Origin: Streptomyces gilvus
GTDB lineage: Bacteria; Actinomycetota; Actinomycetes; Streptomycetales; Streptomycetaceae
Assembly (NCBI RefSeq): GCF_022513565.1
Contig: NZ_JAKWBE010000003.1
Coordinates: 124,001-188,000, forward strand
DNA length: 64,000 bases
Reading direction: 5' to 3'
The stretch's first letter is position 1. Each line of letters starts with the position of its first letter. The translations under genes were made by a program, and so were the position numbers. The notes under the pieces are model-generated. The model was given only the letters and a program-made list of their open reading frames with translations. It did not search any database and had not been told where the DNA came from. Below, piece after piece: positions 34,274 to 43,398 of the stretch.

Positions 34274-36091
34274 ATGTGCGGAATCGTCGGATACATCGGG
34301 AAGCGTGATGTGGCTCCCCTCCTGCTGGAGGGCCTGCAGCGCCTCGAATACCGCGGCTACGACTCGGCGGGCATCGTGGTCACCTCCCCGAAGGCCGCCG
34401 GTCTGCGGATGGTCAAGGCCAAGGGCCGCGTACGCGACCTGGAGGCGAAGGTCCCGGCCCGCTTCAAGGGCACCACCGGCATCGCCCACACCCGCTGGGC
34501 CACCCACGGCGCCCCCTCCGACGTCAACGCCCACCCGCACCTGGACGCGGAGAACAAGGTCGCCGTCGTCCACAACGGCATCATCGACAACGCCTCCGAC
34601 CTGCGCCGCAAGCTGGAGGCGGACGGCGTGGAGTTCCTCTCCGAGACCGACACCGAGGTCCTCACCCACCTCATCGCCCGCTCCCAGGCCGAGACCCTGG
34701 AGGAGAAGGTCCGCGAGACCCTCCGGGTCATCGAGGGCACGTACGGCATCGCCGTGCTGCACGCCGACTTCCCCGACCGCATCGTGGTGGCGCGCAACGG
34801 CTCCCCGGTCGTCCTCGGCGTCGGCGAGAAGGAGATGTTCGTCGCCTCCGACATCGCCGCCCTCGTCGCCCACACGCGGCAGATAGTGACCCTCGACGAC
34901 GGCGAGATGGCCACCCTCAAGGCCGACGACTTCCGCACCTACACCACCGAGGGCACCCGTACGACGTCCGAGCCGACCACCGTGGAGTGGGAGGCGGCCT
35001 CCTACGACATGGGCGGCCACGACACGTACATGCACAAGGAGATCCACGAGCAGGCCGAGGCGGTCGACCGCGTCCTGCGCGGCCGCATCGACGACCGCTT
35101 CTCCACCGTGCACCTCGGCGGCCTCAACCTGGACGCCCGCGAGGCCCGGCAGATCCGCCGGGTGAAGATCCTCGGCTGCGGCACCAGCTACCACGCGGGC
35201 ATGATCGGCGCCCAGATGATCGAGGAGCTGGCCCGCATCCCCGCCGATGCAGAGCCGGCCTCGGAGTTCCGCTACCGCAACGCGGTGGTGGACCCCGACA
35301 CCCTGTACGTGGCCGTCTCCCAGTCCGGTGAGACCTACGACGTCCTCGCCGCCGTCCAGGAGCTCAAGCGCAAGGGCGCCCGGGTCTTCGGCATCGTCAA
35401 CGTGGTCGGCTCGGCGATCGCCCGCGAGGCGGACGCGGGCATCTACGTCCACGCGGGCCCCGAGGTCTGCGTCGTCTCGACGAAGTGCTTCACCAACACC
35501 ACGGTCGCCTTCGCCCTGCTCGCCCTGCACCTGGGCCGCACCCGCGACCTCTCGGTCCGCGACGGCAAGCGCATCATCGAGGGCCTGCGCAAGCTGCCCG
35601 CGCAGATCACCGAGGTCCTGAAGCAGGAGGCGGAGATCAAGAAGCTGGCCGAGCAGTACGCCGACGCCCGCTCGATGCTCTTCATCGGCCGGGTCCGCGG
35701 CTATCCGGTGGCCCGCGAGGCCTCCCTGAAGCTCAAGGAGGTCTCCTACATCCACGCGGAGGCCTACCCCGCCTCCGAGCTCAAGCACGGCCCCCTGGCC
35801 CTGATCGAACCGGCCCTCCCCACGGTCGCGATCGTCCCCGACGACGACCTCCTGGAGAAGAACCGCGCCGCGATGGAGGAGATCAAGGCCCGCAGCGGCA
35901 GGATCCTGGCGGTGGCCCACCAGCACCAGGAGAAGGCCGACGAGACGATCGTCGTCCCGAAGAACGAGGACGAACTGGACCCCATCCTGATGGGCATCCC
36001 CCTCCAACTCCTCGCCTACCACACGGCACTTGCCCTCGGCCGCGACATCGACAAGCCGAGGAACCTCGCAAAGTCGGTGACGGTTGAGTAG
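34274..36091 (+). CDS. glmS: Glutamine-fructose-6-phosphate aminotransferase
   Basis: The 605-residue enzyme has the class II glutaminase domain (MCGIVGYIG, nucleophile C2; HTRWATHGAPSDVNAHPH) and two sugar-isomerase domains (LGCGTSYHAGMIG, SQSGETYDVLAAV, EASLKLKEVSYIHAEAY, and the LAKSVTVE C-terminus). It makes glucosamine-6-phosphate for cell wall precursors. Length and ends match the family. It follows the small gene at 34003 closely. No glmS ribozyme fold is evident upstream. Confidence 0.96.
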   Translation: MCGIVGYIGKRDVAPLLLEGLQRLEYRGYDSAGIVVTSPKAAGLRMVKAKGRVRDLEAKVPARFKGTTGIAHTRWATHGAPSDVNAHPHLDAENKVAVVHNGIIDNASDLRRKLEADGVEFLSETDTEVLTHLIARSQAETLEEKVRETLRVIEGTYGIAVLHADFPDRIVVARNGSPVVLGVGEKEMFVASDIAALVAHTRQIVTLDDGEMATLKADDFRTYTTEGTRTTSEPTTVEWEAASYDMGGHDTYMHKEIHEQAEAVDRVLRGRIDDRFSTVHLGGLNLDAREARQIRRVKILGCGTSYHAGMIGAQMIEELARIPADAEPASEFRYRNAVVDPDTLYVAVSQSGETYDVLAAVQELKRKGARVFGIVNVVGSAIAREADAGIYVHAGPEVCVVSTKCFTNTTVAFALLALHLGRTRDLSVRDGKRIIEGLRKLPAQITEVLKQEAEIKKLAEQYADARSMLFIGRVRGYPVAREASLKLKEVSYIHAEAYPASELKHGPLALIEPALPTVAIVPDDDLLEKNRAAMEEIKARSGRILAVAHQHQEKADETIVVPKNEDELDPILMGIPLQLLAYHTALALGRDIDKPRNLAKSVTVE

Positions 36092-36099
36092 AGGCCCTT

Positions 36100-36170
36100 G
36101 TCTTCAGGGGCGCGGGGCTGTGTCGATATGCGGCTCCGCCGCGTGGGCGCGAGCAACCCCCACCCGCCCG
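36100..36170 (+). repeat. Dispersed Streptomyces 3' repeat after glmS
   Basis: The stretch with CTTCAGGGGCGCGGGGCTG followed by CGATATGCGGCTCCGCCGCG is familiar as an intergenic sequence repeated many times in Streptomyces genomes, generally just after stop codons. Identification is from memory. Confidence 0.45.
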
Positions 36171-36187
36171 TAGAGGCCGAACAACGA

Positions 36188-36230
36188 GGACGGACCCCAC
36201 GTGAAGCCACCAACCACGGGGGGTCCGTCC
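36188..36230. terminator. Bidirectional terminator between glmS and the acetate-transporter-like gene
   Basis: GGACGGACCCC (36188-36198) pairs exactly with GGGGTCCGTCC (36220-36230), with part of the 21-base loop able to pair (CCAC/GTGG). The genes on both sides converge here. Confidence 0.75.
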
Positions 36231-36265
36231 ATATCACCGGGGAGCCCAACCCCCGGCCGGCGCAG

Positions 36266-36832
36266 CTAACCGGTGGCCGTCACACCCCGGCCCGCAGCGC
36301 GTCGCGGAAGCACCGTCGGCCAGTGCGCGAGCGCGGCGGTCGCCGCGTACCAGGCAACGGCCCCCGCCGCCACGGCGAACCAGCCGCCGACCTTCGTGAG
36401 TGAACCGCTCGTCGCGAACTGCGCGATGGCGAGCAGCACGAGGGAGACGAAGAACAACCCGTAGGAGCCCTGGTCGAGTTGGTCCCCGCCCGCGAGGGTC
36501 AGGGTCAGGGTGACGAGGGCGAACAGCAGCAGGAACAGCCCTGCCGCGTGGGCGGACATCGCGTTGCCGGCCGTGACGGCCCAGGTGAACCACAGGGCGC
36601 CGAGCGCCGAGTAGGCCGTACCTGTCACCGCGTCACGGTCGCGGAAGGCGAACAGACCGGCGACGAACAGCGCGACGCCGCCTACATAGTGGGCCAGTGA
36701 CACCGCGTCAGCGGCCGAGACCCCGTTGATCACGTCGGTGTGTCCGAGGCCGAACGCCAACAGGGTGATTCCCAGGGCGAGTCGGCCGACCACGGTGGTG
36801 GTCGCGCTCCCGGCGGAGACGTCTTTGTCCAC
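36266..36832 (-). CDS. GPR1/FUN34/YaaH (AceTr) family membrane protein
   Basis: The 188-residue protein has six hydrophobic segments in the expected order, beginning LALGITLLAFGLGHTDVINGV and including ALGALWFTWAVTAGNAMSAHAAGLFLLLF. This is the fold of acetate/succinate channels such as SatP. The usual NPAP-like start motif is not obvious, so transport of acetate is inferred from family. It converges on glmS and stands alone. Confidence 0.8.
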   Translation of the reverse strand: MDKDVSAGSATTTVVGRLALGITLLAFGLGHTDVINGVSAADAVSLAHYVGGVALFVAGLFAFRDRDAVTGTAYSALGALWFTWAVTAGNAMSAHAAGLFLLLFALVTLTLTLAGGDQLDQGSYGLFFVSLVLLAIAQFATSGSLTKVGGWFAVAAGAVAWYAATAALAHWPTVLPRRAAGRGVTATG

Positions 36833-36983
36833 GGCGGGCTCCCTTCGTGCATGTGCAGTTGTGCGGTGATCCGTATATGCCCTTCACAAGGGCACAAACA
36901 CCTCTACGCACGAGTAGTTTCTGGCTGCCCACAGGGAGTTGACGGTGAGTCGGGAGACCGGGCCGGATGAACCGGACCGGGAC

Positions 36984-37511
36984 TCAGGGAATGACGATGA
37001 CGGGCCGCTTCGCCCGCTTGGCGAGCCGCCCCGCGACGGAGCCGAAGATGCGTCCCACGATGCCGTGCGTCGATCCGACGACGATCGCGTCGGCCTCGTA
37101 CTCCCGCCCGACCTCTTCGAGTTCATGGCAGATGTCGCCGCCGCGCTCGACCAGGATCCAGGGCACCTCGGCCAGATAGTCGGCGCAGGCGAGCTCGAGT
37201 CCGAGCACCTCGGTGCGGTGGTCGGGCACGTCCACGAAGACCGGCGGCTCGCAGCCGGCCCACACCGTGGTGGGCAGCCGGTTGGCGACATGGACGATGA
37301 TCAGGCCCGAGCCGGAGCGATGGGCCATGCCGATGGCGTAGGCGAGAGCACGCTCACTGGACGTGGAGCCGTCGAAACCGACGACCACGCCGTGCTTGAA
37401 GGCGGGATCGCAGGAATGACGTGGCTCGTCCGCCGCCAGGGGCTCGGCCGCCGTGGGGTCGGCGACGGGCCGCTTGCGGTCCCTGGGTTCGAAGAATTCG
37501 TGACCGGCCAT
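36984..37511 (-). CDS. Universal stress protein (UspA family)
   Basis: The 175-residue protein has one Usp domain after a 38-residue charged lead: VVVGFDGSTSSERALAYAIGMAH at the start and VGSTHGIVGRIFGSVAGRLAKRAKRPVIVIP at the end. The latter fits the ATP-binding pattern (GxxG, nine residues, G-S). It is a cytoplasmic stress or dormancy protein by family. No partner gene lies in its unit. The 309 bases beyond its start (37512-37820) hold only promoter-like sequence. Confidence 0.88.
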   Translation of the reverse strand: MAGHEFFEPRDRKRPVADPTAAEPLAADEPRHSCDPAFKHGVVVGFDGSTSSERALAYAIGMAHRSGSGLIIVHVANRLPTTVWAGCEPPVFVDVPDHRTEVLGLELACADYLAEVPWILVERGGDICHELEEVGREYEADAIVVGSTHGIVGRIFGSVAGRLAKRAKRPVIVIP

Positions 37512-37820
37512 GGCTGTCTCGGCGTTTTGATCCTTTATGGGAGGGACGACAGTGTGCGGCGGAGCTGTGTCCGGGAATCATCTTTCCCGCCCCATACCCC
37601 CAAGGGTACGGCGCCACGCCTCCTTAGCCCAGATCCCGCCCACGGTGCGTGGGGGTTCCAGGGAGCATGCACGAGGGGACGCCCGTAACGCAATGGTTGC
37701 TGCGCTGTACAGGCGGTTCGCACAGGATTCAGCTACCCGGCGGCCGGCCGGGGCGGGCGTACAGTGACCGACCGGTCGAACACGCGTTGAACCCGCTGAC
37801 CCACGTCCCAGGGAGCACGC

Positions 37821-38153
37821 ATGTCCGCACCGCACCGCACCCCCGACCCTCCCCGCGCGGCCGACCCGCCCCAGGACACCGCGACCGACGTCGTCCGCTG
37901 GGCGGTCTTCTCCTGCGTCCTGGTCCCCGTGGTCCTCCTCTGGTACGGCACCTCGCTCGCCGGCGCCGCGGGCACCGCCCTCGGCCTCGCCGCCGTCACC
38001 GCCGTGTGCCGGGTGCTGCTGCGCCAGTCGGAGCGGGGCGCGGCACGCCTGCTCACCGACGAGCGGGCGCAGGGTCGGGGCCGTCGGCAGCGGACCGGAA
38101 CGGGGGCGCACAGAGGCGCTCGTCACACCGGTGGAAATACACCGGTCGGCTGA
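37821..38153 (+). CDS. Small membrane protein of unknown function
   Basis: The 110-residue protein has two adjacent membrane segments (VVRWAVFSCVLVPVVLLWYG and AAGTALGLAAVTAVCRVLLRQ) between proline-rich and basic cytoplasmic-type tails. ATG 37821 follows AGGGAGCACGC, a good ribosome site. It lies upstream of adpA and is part of the conserved Streptomyces neighbourhood of that gene in my memory. Role unknown. Confidence 0.6.
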   Translation: MSAPHRTPDPPRAADPPQDTATDVVRWAVFSCVLVPVVLLWYGTSLAGAAGTALGLAAVTAVCRVLLRQSERGAARLLTDERAQGRGRRQRTGTGAHRGARHTGGNTPVG

Positions 38154-38423
38154 CCGGTTTCCGCGCACGCGCCCGGCGCTTTTCAGCCAACTTCCCACGA
38201 CCGCGTGTCGCCACCCGGCACCACCCCCCAACCCCCGTTCGACCTGCACATACAGGGGGTACGGGCCCCCGCGCACCCTATGTGGATTGGCCACCGCGAC
38301 AAGGCGCACTTCCCTGCACGGCCCACGAGTGCAACGCTTCGTGATCGAATGCTTCACGCCAAGTTGCCATGTCGACAATGTGCCGGTTCCCGAACTGGGT
38401 CACCCCGGCACCACGGGACACAG

Positions 38424-38429
38424 TAGATT
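38424..38429 (+). promoter_or_regulatory. Probable -10 element of the adpA promoter
   Basis: TAGATT in a CAGTAGATTCGATCTTGACG context is the best -10 in the 378-base region before adpA, giving a leader of roughly 95 bases. The rest of 38154-38531 contains no supportable gene and is expected to hold AdpA, BldD or gamma-butyrolactone-receptor sites; I could not assign them with confidence. Confidence 0.45.
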
Positions 38430-38531
38430 CGATCTTGACGTCTTACGGCGGGGGACTCGTGCAGGACCGAGGGGAAACGTGCAGGAGCGACACAACCGAG
38501 GAGCCGCGACCACCGAGGGGGGCTTAGCAGT

Positions 38532-39770
38532 ATGAGCCACGACTCCACTGCCGCGCCGGAAGCCGCGGCCCGGAAGCTTTCCGGGCGACGCCGCAAGGAG
38601 ATCGTCGCGGTGCTGCTGTTCAGCGGCGGCCCCATCTTCGAGAGTTCCATTCCGCTGTCGGTGTTCGGGATTGACCGCCAGGACGCCGGCGTGCCGCGCT
38701 ACCGCCTGTTGGTGGCGGCCGGCGAGGAAGGCCCGCTGCGGACCACAGGGGGCCTGGAACTCACCGCGCCACATGGCCTGGAGGCGATCTCACGCGCCGG
38801 GACGGTCGTCGTACCGGCCTGGCGTTCGATCACCTCCCCGCCGCCGGAGGAGGCGCTCGACGCACTGCGCCGGGCGCACGAGGAAGGCGCCCGCATCGTC
38901 GGGCTGTGCACCGGCGCCTTCGTCCTGGCCGCGGCGGGCCTGCTGGACGGCCGCCCCGCGACGACGCACTGGATGTACGCACCGACGCTGGCCAAGCGCT
39001 ATCCGTCGGTGCACGTGGATCCGAGGGAACTCTTCGTCGACGACGGAGACGTGCTGACGTCCGCCGGCACGGCGGCCGGAATCGACCTCTGCCTCCACAT
39101 CGTGCGCACCGACCACGGCAACGAGGCGGCCGGCGCCCTGGCCCGCCGTCTCGTCGTCCCGCCACGCCGGACGGGAGGCCAGGAGCGCTACCTGGACCGC
39201 TCTTTACCAGAGGAGATCGGCGCCGACCCGCTCGCCGAGGTCGTCGCCTGGGCGCTGGAGCACCTGCACGAGCAGTTCGACGTCGAGACGCTGGCGGCCC
39301 GCGCGTACATGAGCCGCCGCACCTTCGACCGCCGCTTCCGCTCGCTGACGGGCAGCGCCCCGCTGCAGTGGCTGATCACCCAGCGGGTGCTGCAGGCGCA
39401 GCGTCTGCTGGAGACGTCCGACTACTCGGTCGACGAGGTCGCGGGCCGCTGCGGCTTCCGTTCGCCGGTGGCCCTGCGCGGCCACTTCCGCCGTCAGCTG
39501 GGCTCGTCGCCGGCGGCGTACCGCGCCGCGTACCGGGCCCGCCGCCCCCAGGGCGACAAGCCGGCGGACGTGGAACCGACACCGGGTCCCGCGGCCCCGG
39601 GTCCGACCCTCCACCCGGAGGGCCCGGTCCCGCTGCAGAGCCGCCGCACGGCGGCGAGCGCGGTGGGCGCGGGGCCGTCCCTGTCGACGGCGAGCGCCTC
39701 CGCGGACAACGGCCGCGAGGCCTACATGGCGGGCCGCGCGAGCGTGCCGGGCCAGCGCAGCGGGACCTGA
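38532..39770 (+). CDS. adpA: AdpA (BldH) pleiotropic developmental regulator
   Basis: The 412-residue protein has an N-terminal class I glutamine amidotransferase-like (DJ-1/PfpI) dimerisation domain (about 23-195; GLCTGAFVLAAAGLLDGR) and a C-terminal AraC-type double helix-turn-helix (about 235-330; LAARAYMSRRTFDRRF and VDEVAGRCGFRSPVALRGHFRRQLG). The tail is proline-rich. It controls aerial growth and secondary metabolism in Streptomyces. L225 is encoded by TTA at 39204-39206, so translation depends on the bldA tRNA. Confidence 0.96.
   Translation: MSHDSTAAPEAAARKLSGRRRKEIVAVLLFSGGPIFESSIPLSVFGIDRQDAGVPRYRLLVAAGEEGPLRTTGGLELTAPHGLEAISRAGTVVVPAWRSITSPPPEEALDALRRAHEEGARIVGLCTGAFVLAAAGLLDGRPATTHWMYAPTLAKRYPSVHVDPRELFVDDGDVLTSAGTAAGIDLCLHIVRTDHGNEAAGALARRLVVPPRRTGGQERYLDRSLPEEIGADPLAEVVAWALEHLHEQFDVETLAARAYMSRRTFDRRFRSLTGSAPLQWLITQRVLQAQRLLETSDYSVDEVAGRCGFRSPVALRGHFRRQLGSSPAAYRAAYRARRPQGDKPADVEPTPGPAAPGPTLHPEGPVPLQSRRTAASAVGAGPSLSTASASADNGREAYMAGRASVPGQRSGT
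39204..39206 (+). promoter_or_regulatory. TTA leucine codon in adpA (bldA dependence)
   Basis: TTA is in frame (codon 225), in the linker between the amidotransferase-like and AraC domains. This placement is the conserved feature of adpA across Streptomyces and makes the gene respond to the developmentally controlled bldA tRNA. Confidence 0.95.
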
Positions 39771-39777
39771 CCTAGGA

Positions 39778-39807
39778 ACGCCGGGCGGACTCCAGCCCGT
39801 CCGGCGT
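39778..39807 (+). terminator. adpA terminator
   Basis: ACGCCGGGCGG and a CCGTCCGGCGT-type arm form a near-perfect stem just after the adpA stop. It is followed by two tandem 14-base copies beginning GTGCGCCGACCCC (39820-39847). Confidence 0.6.
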
Positions 39808-39819
39808 CCGGGGCCCCGG

Positions 39820-39847
39820 GTGCGCCGACCCCGGTGCGCCGACCCCG
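39820..39847. repeat. Two tandem 14-base repeats before orn
   Basis: GTGCGCCGACCCCG occurs twice without a gap. It lies between the adpA terminator and the orn promoter; no function is known. Confidence 0.6.
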
Positions 39848-39879
39848 GCACCGGTCATCCCAAAAGCGAGCGCCCGCTT

Positions 39880-39885
39880 TAGGGT
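39880..39885 (+). promoter_or_regulatory. -10 element giving a leaderless orn transcript
   Basis: TAGGGT lies 7-12 bases before the orn ATG and no Shine-Dalgarno is present, so transcription probably starts at or next to the start codon. Confidence 0.45.
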
Positions 39886-39891
39886 GGTCGC

Positions 39892-40494
<603 letters not shown>

Positions 40495-40610
40495 CCGTCC
40501 CCGGGGTCCCGGGAGGGCCCCCGCGAAAGCCGTGCGCGAGCACCCCTTCGGACCCTGTACACTTTTTCTCGGCCGGTCGGGGAAACCACAGATCTCAACC
40601 GCTGGTCGTG

Positions 40611-40686
40611 GTGGGTGTAGCTCAGCTGGTAGAGCACCTGGTTGTGGTCCAGGATGTCGCGGGTTCGAGTCCCGTCACTCACCCCA
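40611..40686 (+). tRNA. tRNA-His (GTG anticodon)
   Basis: A full cloverleaf is visible: acceptor GTGGGTG with CACTCAC, D-arm GCTC...GAGC, anticodon arm CCTGG-TTGTGGT-CCAGG with GTG, and T-arm with GGTTCGAGTCC. CCA is encoded (40684-40686). G at 40610 can serve as the G-1 of histidine tRNA, paired with C73 at 40683. Confidence 0.95.
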
Positions 40687-40691
40687 CGAGA

Positions 40692-40733
40692 ACAGGCCCC
40701 ATGGCCTGCGGAAACGCAGGCCATGGGGCCTGT
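40692..40733 (+). terminator. Terminator after tRNA-His
   Basis: A perfect 19-base-pair stem with a GAAA tetraloop (40711-40714) begins 5 bases after the tRNA and is followed by TCTTACGTTT. It works for either strand by symmetry, but context assigns it to the tRNA unit. Confidence 0.9.
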
Positions 40734-40921
40734 CTTACGTTTGGCCACGGCCGAACTACCGTCGTCCAGCCGCCGACGATTCGAGTCGTCCGGGAAGAAG
40801 CGGCACCATCAGCACGTCCCCGACGAACTTCCAGGTAAGTGACCCGGGAACCTCCTCGCCGTTCCTCGCGAACCACCCGGGGGCAACAGCGCGACACGCC
40901 GCCGCGACGTGCATCAACCGG

Positions 40922-40949
40922 GCGATCAGCTGCGATCAGTTGCGATCAG
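40922..40949. repeat. Three GCGATCAG repeats phased at 10 bases
   Basis: GCGATCAG starts at 40922, 40932 and 40942, exactly one DNA turn apart, about 125 bases before the glutamine-synthetase-like gene. Same-face repeats suggest cooperative binding of a regulator. The 340 bases from the terminator to the gene hold no ORF I can support. Confidence 0.6.
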
Positions 40950-41022
40950 AAAGGCCAGATCCGAGGCCCGCGAGATCCAGACCTAACTGCTCCGAAACGG
41001 CGCCGAAACACCCCCTGTGTCT

Positions 41023-41054
41023 ACTCAGCGGAGACGCTGATTCATTTCAGTGAA
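41023..41054 (+). promoter_or_regulatory. Leader motifs shared with the amt gene
   Basis: ACTCAGCGGAG (41023-41033) is repeated exactly before amt (48169-48179). TTCATTTCAGTGAA (41041-41054) carries the CAGTGA element also seen before amt and before the XRE-cupin regulator. Together they suggest common control of the nitrogen module. Confidence 0.45.
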
Positions 41055-41073
41055 CCTGACCTCGGGAGCCATC

Positions 41074-42405
41074 ATGACGGACAACCTCGATCTGGCCGCC
41101 CTCTGTGAGGCCAGCGGCACCAAGTTCCTCCTGGCGCTCTTCGTCGACCTCAACGGCAAGCCGTGTGCCAAGCTCGTGCCTGTCGAGGCTGTCGACGAGC
41201 TGGCGACGGAGGGCGTCGGCTTCGCCGGGTACGCCGTCGGCGCGATCGGGCAGGAGCCCAAGGACCCCGACCTGATGGCGATCCCGGACGTCGCCTCCTT
41301 CACGCCCGTCCCGTTCGTCAAGGAAGGCCTGGCGATCGTCCACTGCGACCCCCACGTGGAGGGCGAGCCGTGGCCCTTCGCTCCCCGCGTGATCCTCAAG
41401 CAGGTCGTCGCCAAGGCGGCCGCCGCCGGCTTCGCGCCCTACGCCGGCGCCGAGGTGGAGTACTTCCTCCTCAAGCGCGACGCGGCGGGCGCCCTGGTCC
41501 CGGCGGACAGCGACGACGTCGCGGCCCAGCCGTGCTACGACGCGCGTGGCGTCACCCGGATGTACGACCACCTGACCTCGATCAGCACCGCGATGAACCA
41601 GCTCGGCTGGGGCAACTACGCCAACGACCACGAGGACGGCAACGGCCAGTTCGAGCAGAACTTCCGGTACGCCGACGCCCTGACGACGGCCGACCGAGTC
41701 GTCACCCTCCGCTACCTGCTGAGCGTGCTCGCCCAGGAGCGGGGCATGATCGCGACCTTCATGCCGAAGCCGTTCGCCCACCGCACCGGCTCCGGCCTCC
41801 ACCTCCACCTCTCCCTGCGCGACACCGCGACCGGCACCCCGGTCTTCCCGGCGAGCAGCGAGGGCGCCGAGGACTCGGTCGGTCTGGGGCTGTCGAAGAC
41901 GGCGTACTCCTTCGTCGCCGGCATCCTGGAGCACGCGACCGCGCTGCAGGCGGTCATCGCGCCGACGGTCAACTCCTACAAGCGGACCGGCGCGGTCGCC
42001 TCCAGTGCGAGCGGTGCGACCTGGGCGCCCACACTGCCGACCTACGGCGGCAACGACCGGACCCACTACGTGCGCATCCCGGACAACCAGCGCATCGAGC
42101 TGCGCGGCGGCGACGGCTCGGCCAATCCGTATCTCGCCATCGCCGCGGCCGTGGACGCCGGCCTCGACGGCATCGCCGGCGGCCTCTCCCTCGGCGAGGT
42201 CGGCACCGGTCCCGAGACGCCCTTCCCGCTGACGCTGCTGCACGCCGTCGAGGCCTTCGAGGCCGACGACGTCGTCAAGGGAACCCTCGACGTCGCGGGC
42301 CCGGGGGTCGCCGACTACTTCGCGAGCCTGAAGAAGGACGAGTTCTTCGCCTACCACGCGGCCGTCTCCGGCTGGGAGCACGACCGCTACCTCACCGCCT
42401 TCTGA
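41074..42405 (+). CDS. glnT: Type III glutamine synthetase-like ligase (GlnT; candidate gamma-glutamylmethylamide synthetase GmaS)
   Basis: The 443-residue protein has the glutamine synthetase core: AGAEVEYFLLKRD and EQNFRYADAL (metal Glu residues), HRTGSGLHLHLSL (catalytic His region) and IELRGGDGSANPYLA. It belongs to the GlnT/GSIII-like ligases that join glutamate to ammonia or methylamine; GmaS of the N-methylglutamate pathway is a close type. The following glxBCD-like genes and amine oxidoreductase favour an amine substrate. ATG 41074 has GGGAG six bases before; a GTG at 41050 is less likely. It could instead be a true ammonia ligase. Confidence 0.85.
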   Translation: MTDNLDLAALCEASGTKFLLALFVDLNGKPCAKLVPVEAVDELATEGVGFAGYAVGAIGQEPKDPDLMAIPDVASFTPVPFVKEGLAIVHCDPHVEGEPWPFAPRVILKQVVAKAAAAGFAPYAGAEVEYFLLKRDAAGALVPADSDDVAAQPCYDARGVTRMYDHLTSISTAMNQLGWGNYANDHEDGNGQFEQNFRYADALTTADRVVTLRYLLSVLAQERGMIATFMPKPFAHRTGSGLHLHLSLRDTATGTPVFPASSEGAEDSVGLGLSKTAYSFVAGILEHATALQAVIAPTVNSYKRTGAVASSASGATWAPTLPTYGGNDRTHYVRIPDNQRIELRGGDGSANPYLAIAAAVDAGLDGIAGGLSLGEVGTGPETPFPLTLLHAVEAFEADDVVKGTLDVAGPGVADYFASLKKDEFFAYHAAVSGWEHDRYLTAF

Positions 42406-42462
42406 GCCGCCCTCTGAGCCGCCCTCTGAGCCGCCTTCTGAGGCGCCCTCTGATGTGCCGTC
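42403..42462 (+). repeat. Five tandem 12-base repeats carrying in-frame stops
   Basis: The first unit TGAGCCGCCCTC starts with the stop codon of the ligase gene. Five copies follow in register (42403, 42415, 42427, 42439, 42451), the last two diverged. Because the unit is a multiple of three and begins with TGA, the ligase frame meets five stops in a row. Confidence 0.85.
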
Positions 42463-42486
42463 ACCCTCGAGAAAGGGACGCAACAC

Positions 42487-43398
42487 ATGTGTGGAATCGT
42501 CGGGTTGCACCTGCGCAGCCCCGAGCTCTACTCCCGGCTCGGTGAGCTCCTCACCGGGATGCTGTGCGAGATGGAGGACCGCGGCGCGGACTCGGCGGGC
42601 ATCGCCGTCTACGGCAACGAGGACTGGTCGCCGCGCGGCAAAGGCTCGGTCTCACTGATCGACATCGACGTGACCGCCGAGACGGTCGCGGCGGCGCTCG
42701 GCGCCGAAAGCGGCACCGAGGTGACGGCCATCACCGTCGACAACGTGGTGCTCGCCAACGCCGACGTCGACTCGGAGGCGCTGATGGCCGCCGCGAAGAA
42801 GGCCTACCCGCACGTCCTCATCGGCGGCTTCGGCGAGGACCTCGCCGTCCTCAAGGGCGTCGGCGCCCCCCGGGCGCTGGCCGAGAGCTGGGGCCTGGCG
42901 AAGGCGCGGGGCTGGCAGGGCGTGGGCCACACCCGGATGGCGACCGAGTCGGCGGTCACGTCGTCGGGCGCGCACCCCTACGCCGTGGGCCCGGGCGAGT
43001 GCCTGGTGCACAACGGCTCCTTCTCCAACCACGCCACGATCCGCCGCGACCTGCGGGCCGCCGGCGTCGAGTTCGACTCCGAGAACGACACCGAGGTCGG
43101 CGCCCGCTTCGTCGCGCACCGACTCGCGGACGGCAAGGGCGTCGACGAGGCACTCACCGACCTGACCCGGACCTTCGACGGTTTCTACACCCTGCTGGTC
43201 TCCAACCGCGACAGCTTCGCGGTCGTCCGCGACGCCATCGCCTGCAAGCCGGCCGTCATCGCCGAGACCGACGACTGGGTGGCGATGGCGTCGGAGTACC
43301 GGGCCCTCGCCCACCTGCCCGGCGTCGAGAACGCCCGGATCTGGGAGCCCGAGCCCGAGGTCATCTACCACTGGAACCGTCAGGAGGTGTCGGCATGA
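42487..43398 (+). CDS. glxB: Class II glutamine amidotransferase subunit (GlxB/MgsA-like)
   Basis: The 303-residue protein starts MCGIVGLHL with nucleophile C2, and contains GHTRMATESAVTSSGAHPY, LVHNGSFSNH and ENDTEVGARFVA, the Ntn-glutaminase pocket. It has no sugar-isomerase domains, so it is not GlmS. It matches the glutaminase-like part of split glutamate synthases (GlxB) and MgsA of N-methylglutamate synthase. It would release ammonia or methylamine from the amide made by the upstream ligase. It overlaps the next gene by 4 bases. Confidence 0.88.
   Translation: MCGIVGLHLRSPELYSRLGELLTGMLCEMEDRGADSAGIAVYGNEDWSPRGKGSVSLIDIDVTAETVAAALGAESGTEVTAITVDNVVLANADVDSEALMAAAKKAYPHVLIGGFGEDLAVLKGVGAPRALAESWGLAKARGWQGVGHTRMATESAVTSSGAHPYAVGPGECLVHNGSFSNHATIRRDLRAAGVEFDSENDTEVGARFVAHRLADGKGVDEALTDLTRTFDGFYTLLVSNRDSFAVVRDAIACKPAVIAETDDWVAMASEYRALAHLPGVENARIWEPEPEVIYHWNRQEVSA

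Noticed and set aside
40611..40686. tRNA-His as attachment site of an integrated element that brought in the catabolic block
   Set aside because: I found no integrase gene and no second copy of the tRNA 3' end at the right border near 58 kb.
42487..43398. A second GlmS or asparagine synthetase
   Set aside because: The gene has only the glutaminase domain and is followed by GXGXG and FMN synthase-domain genes, which fits a split glutamate synthase.
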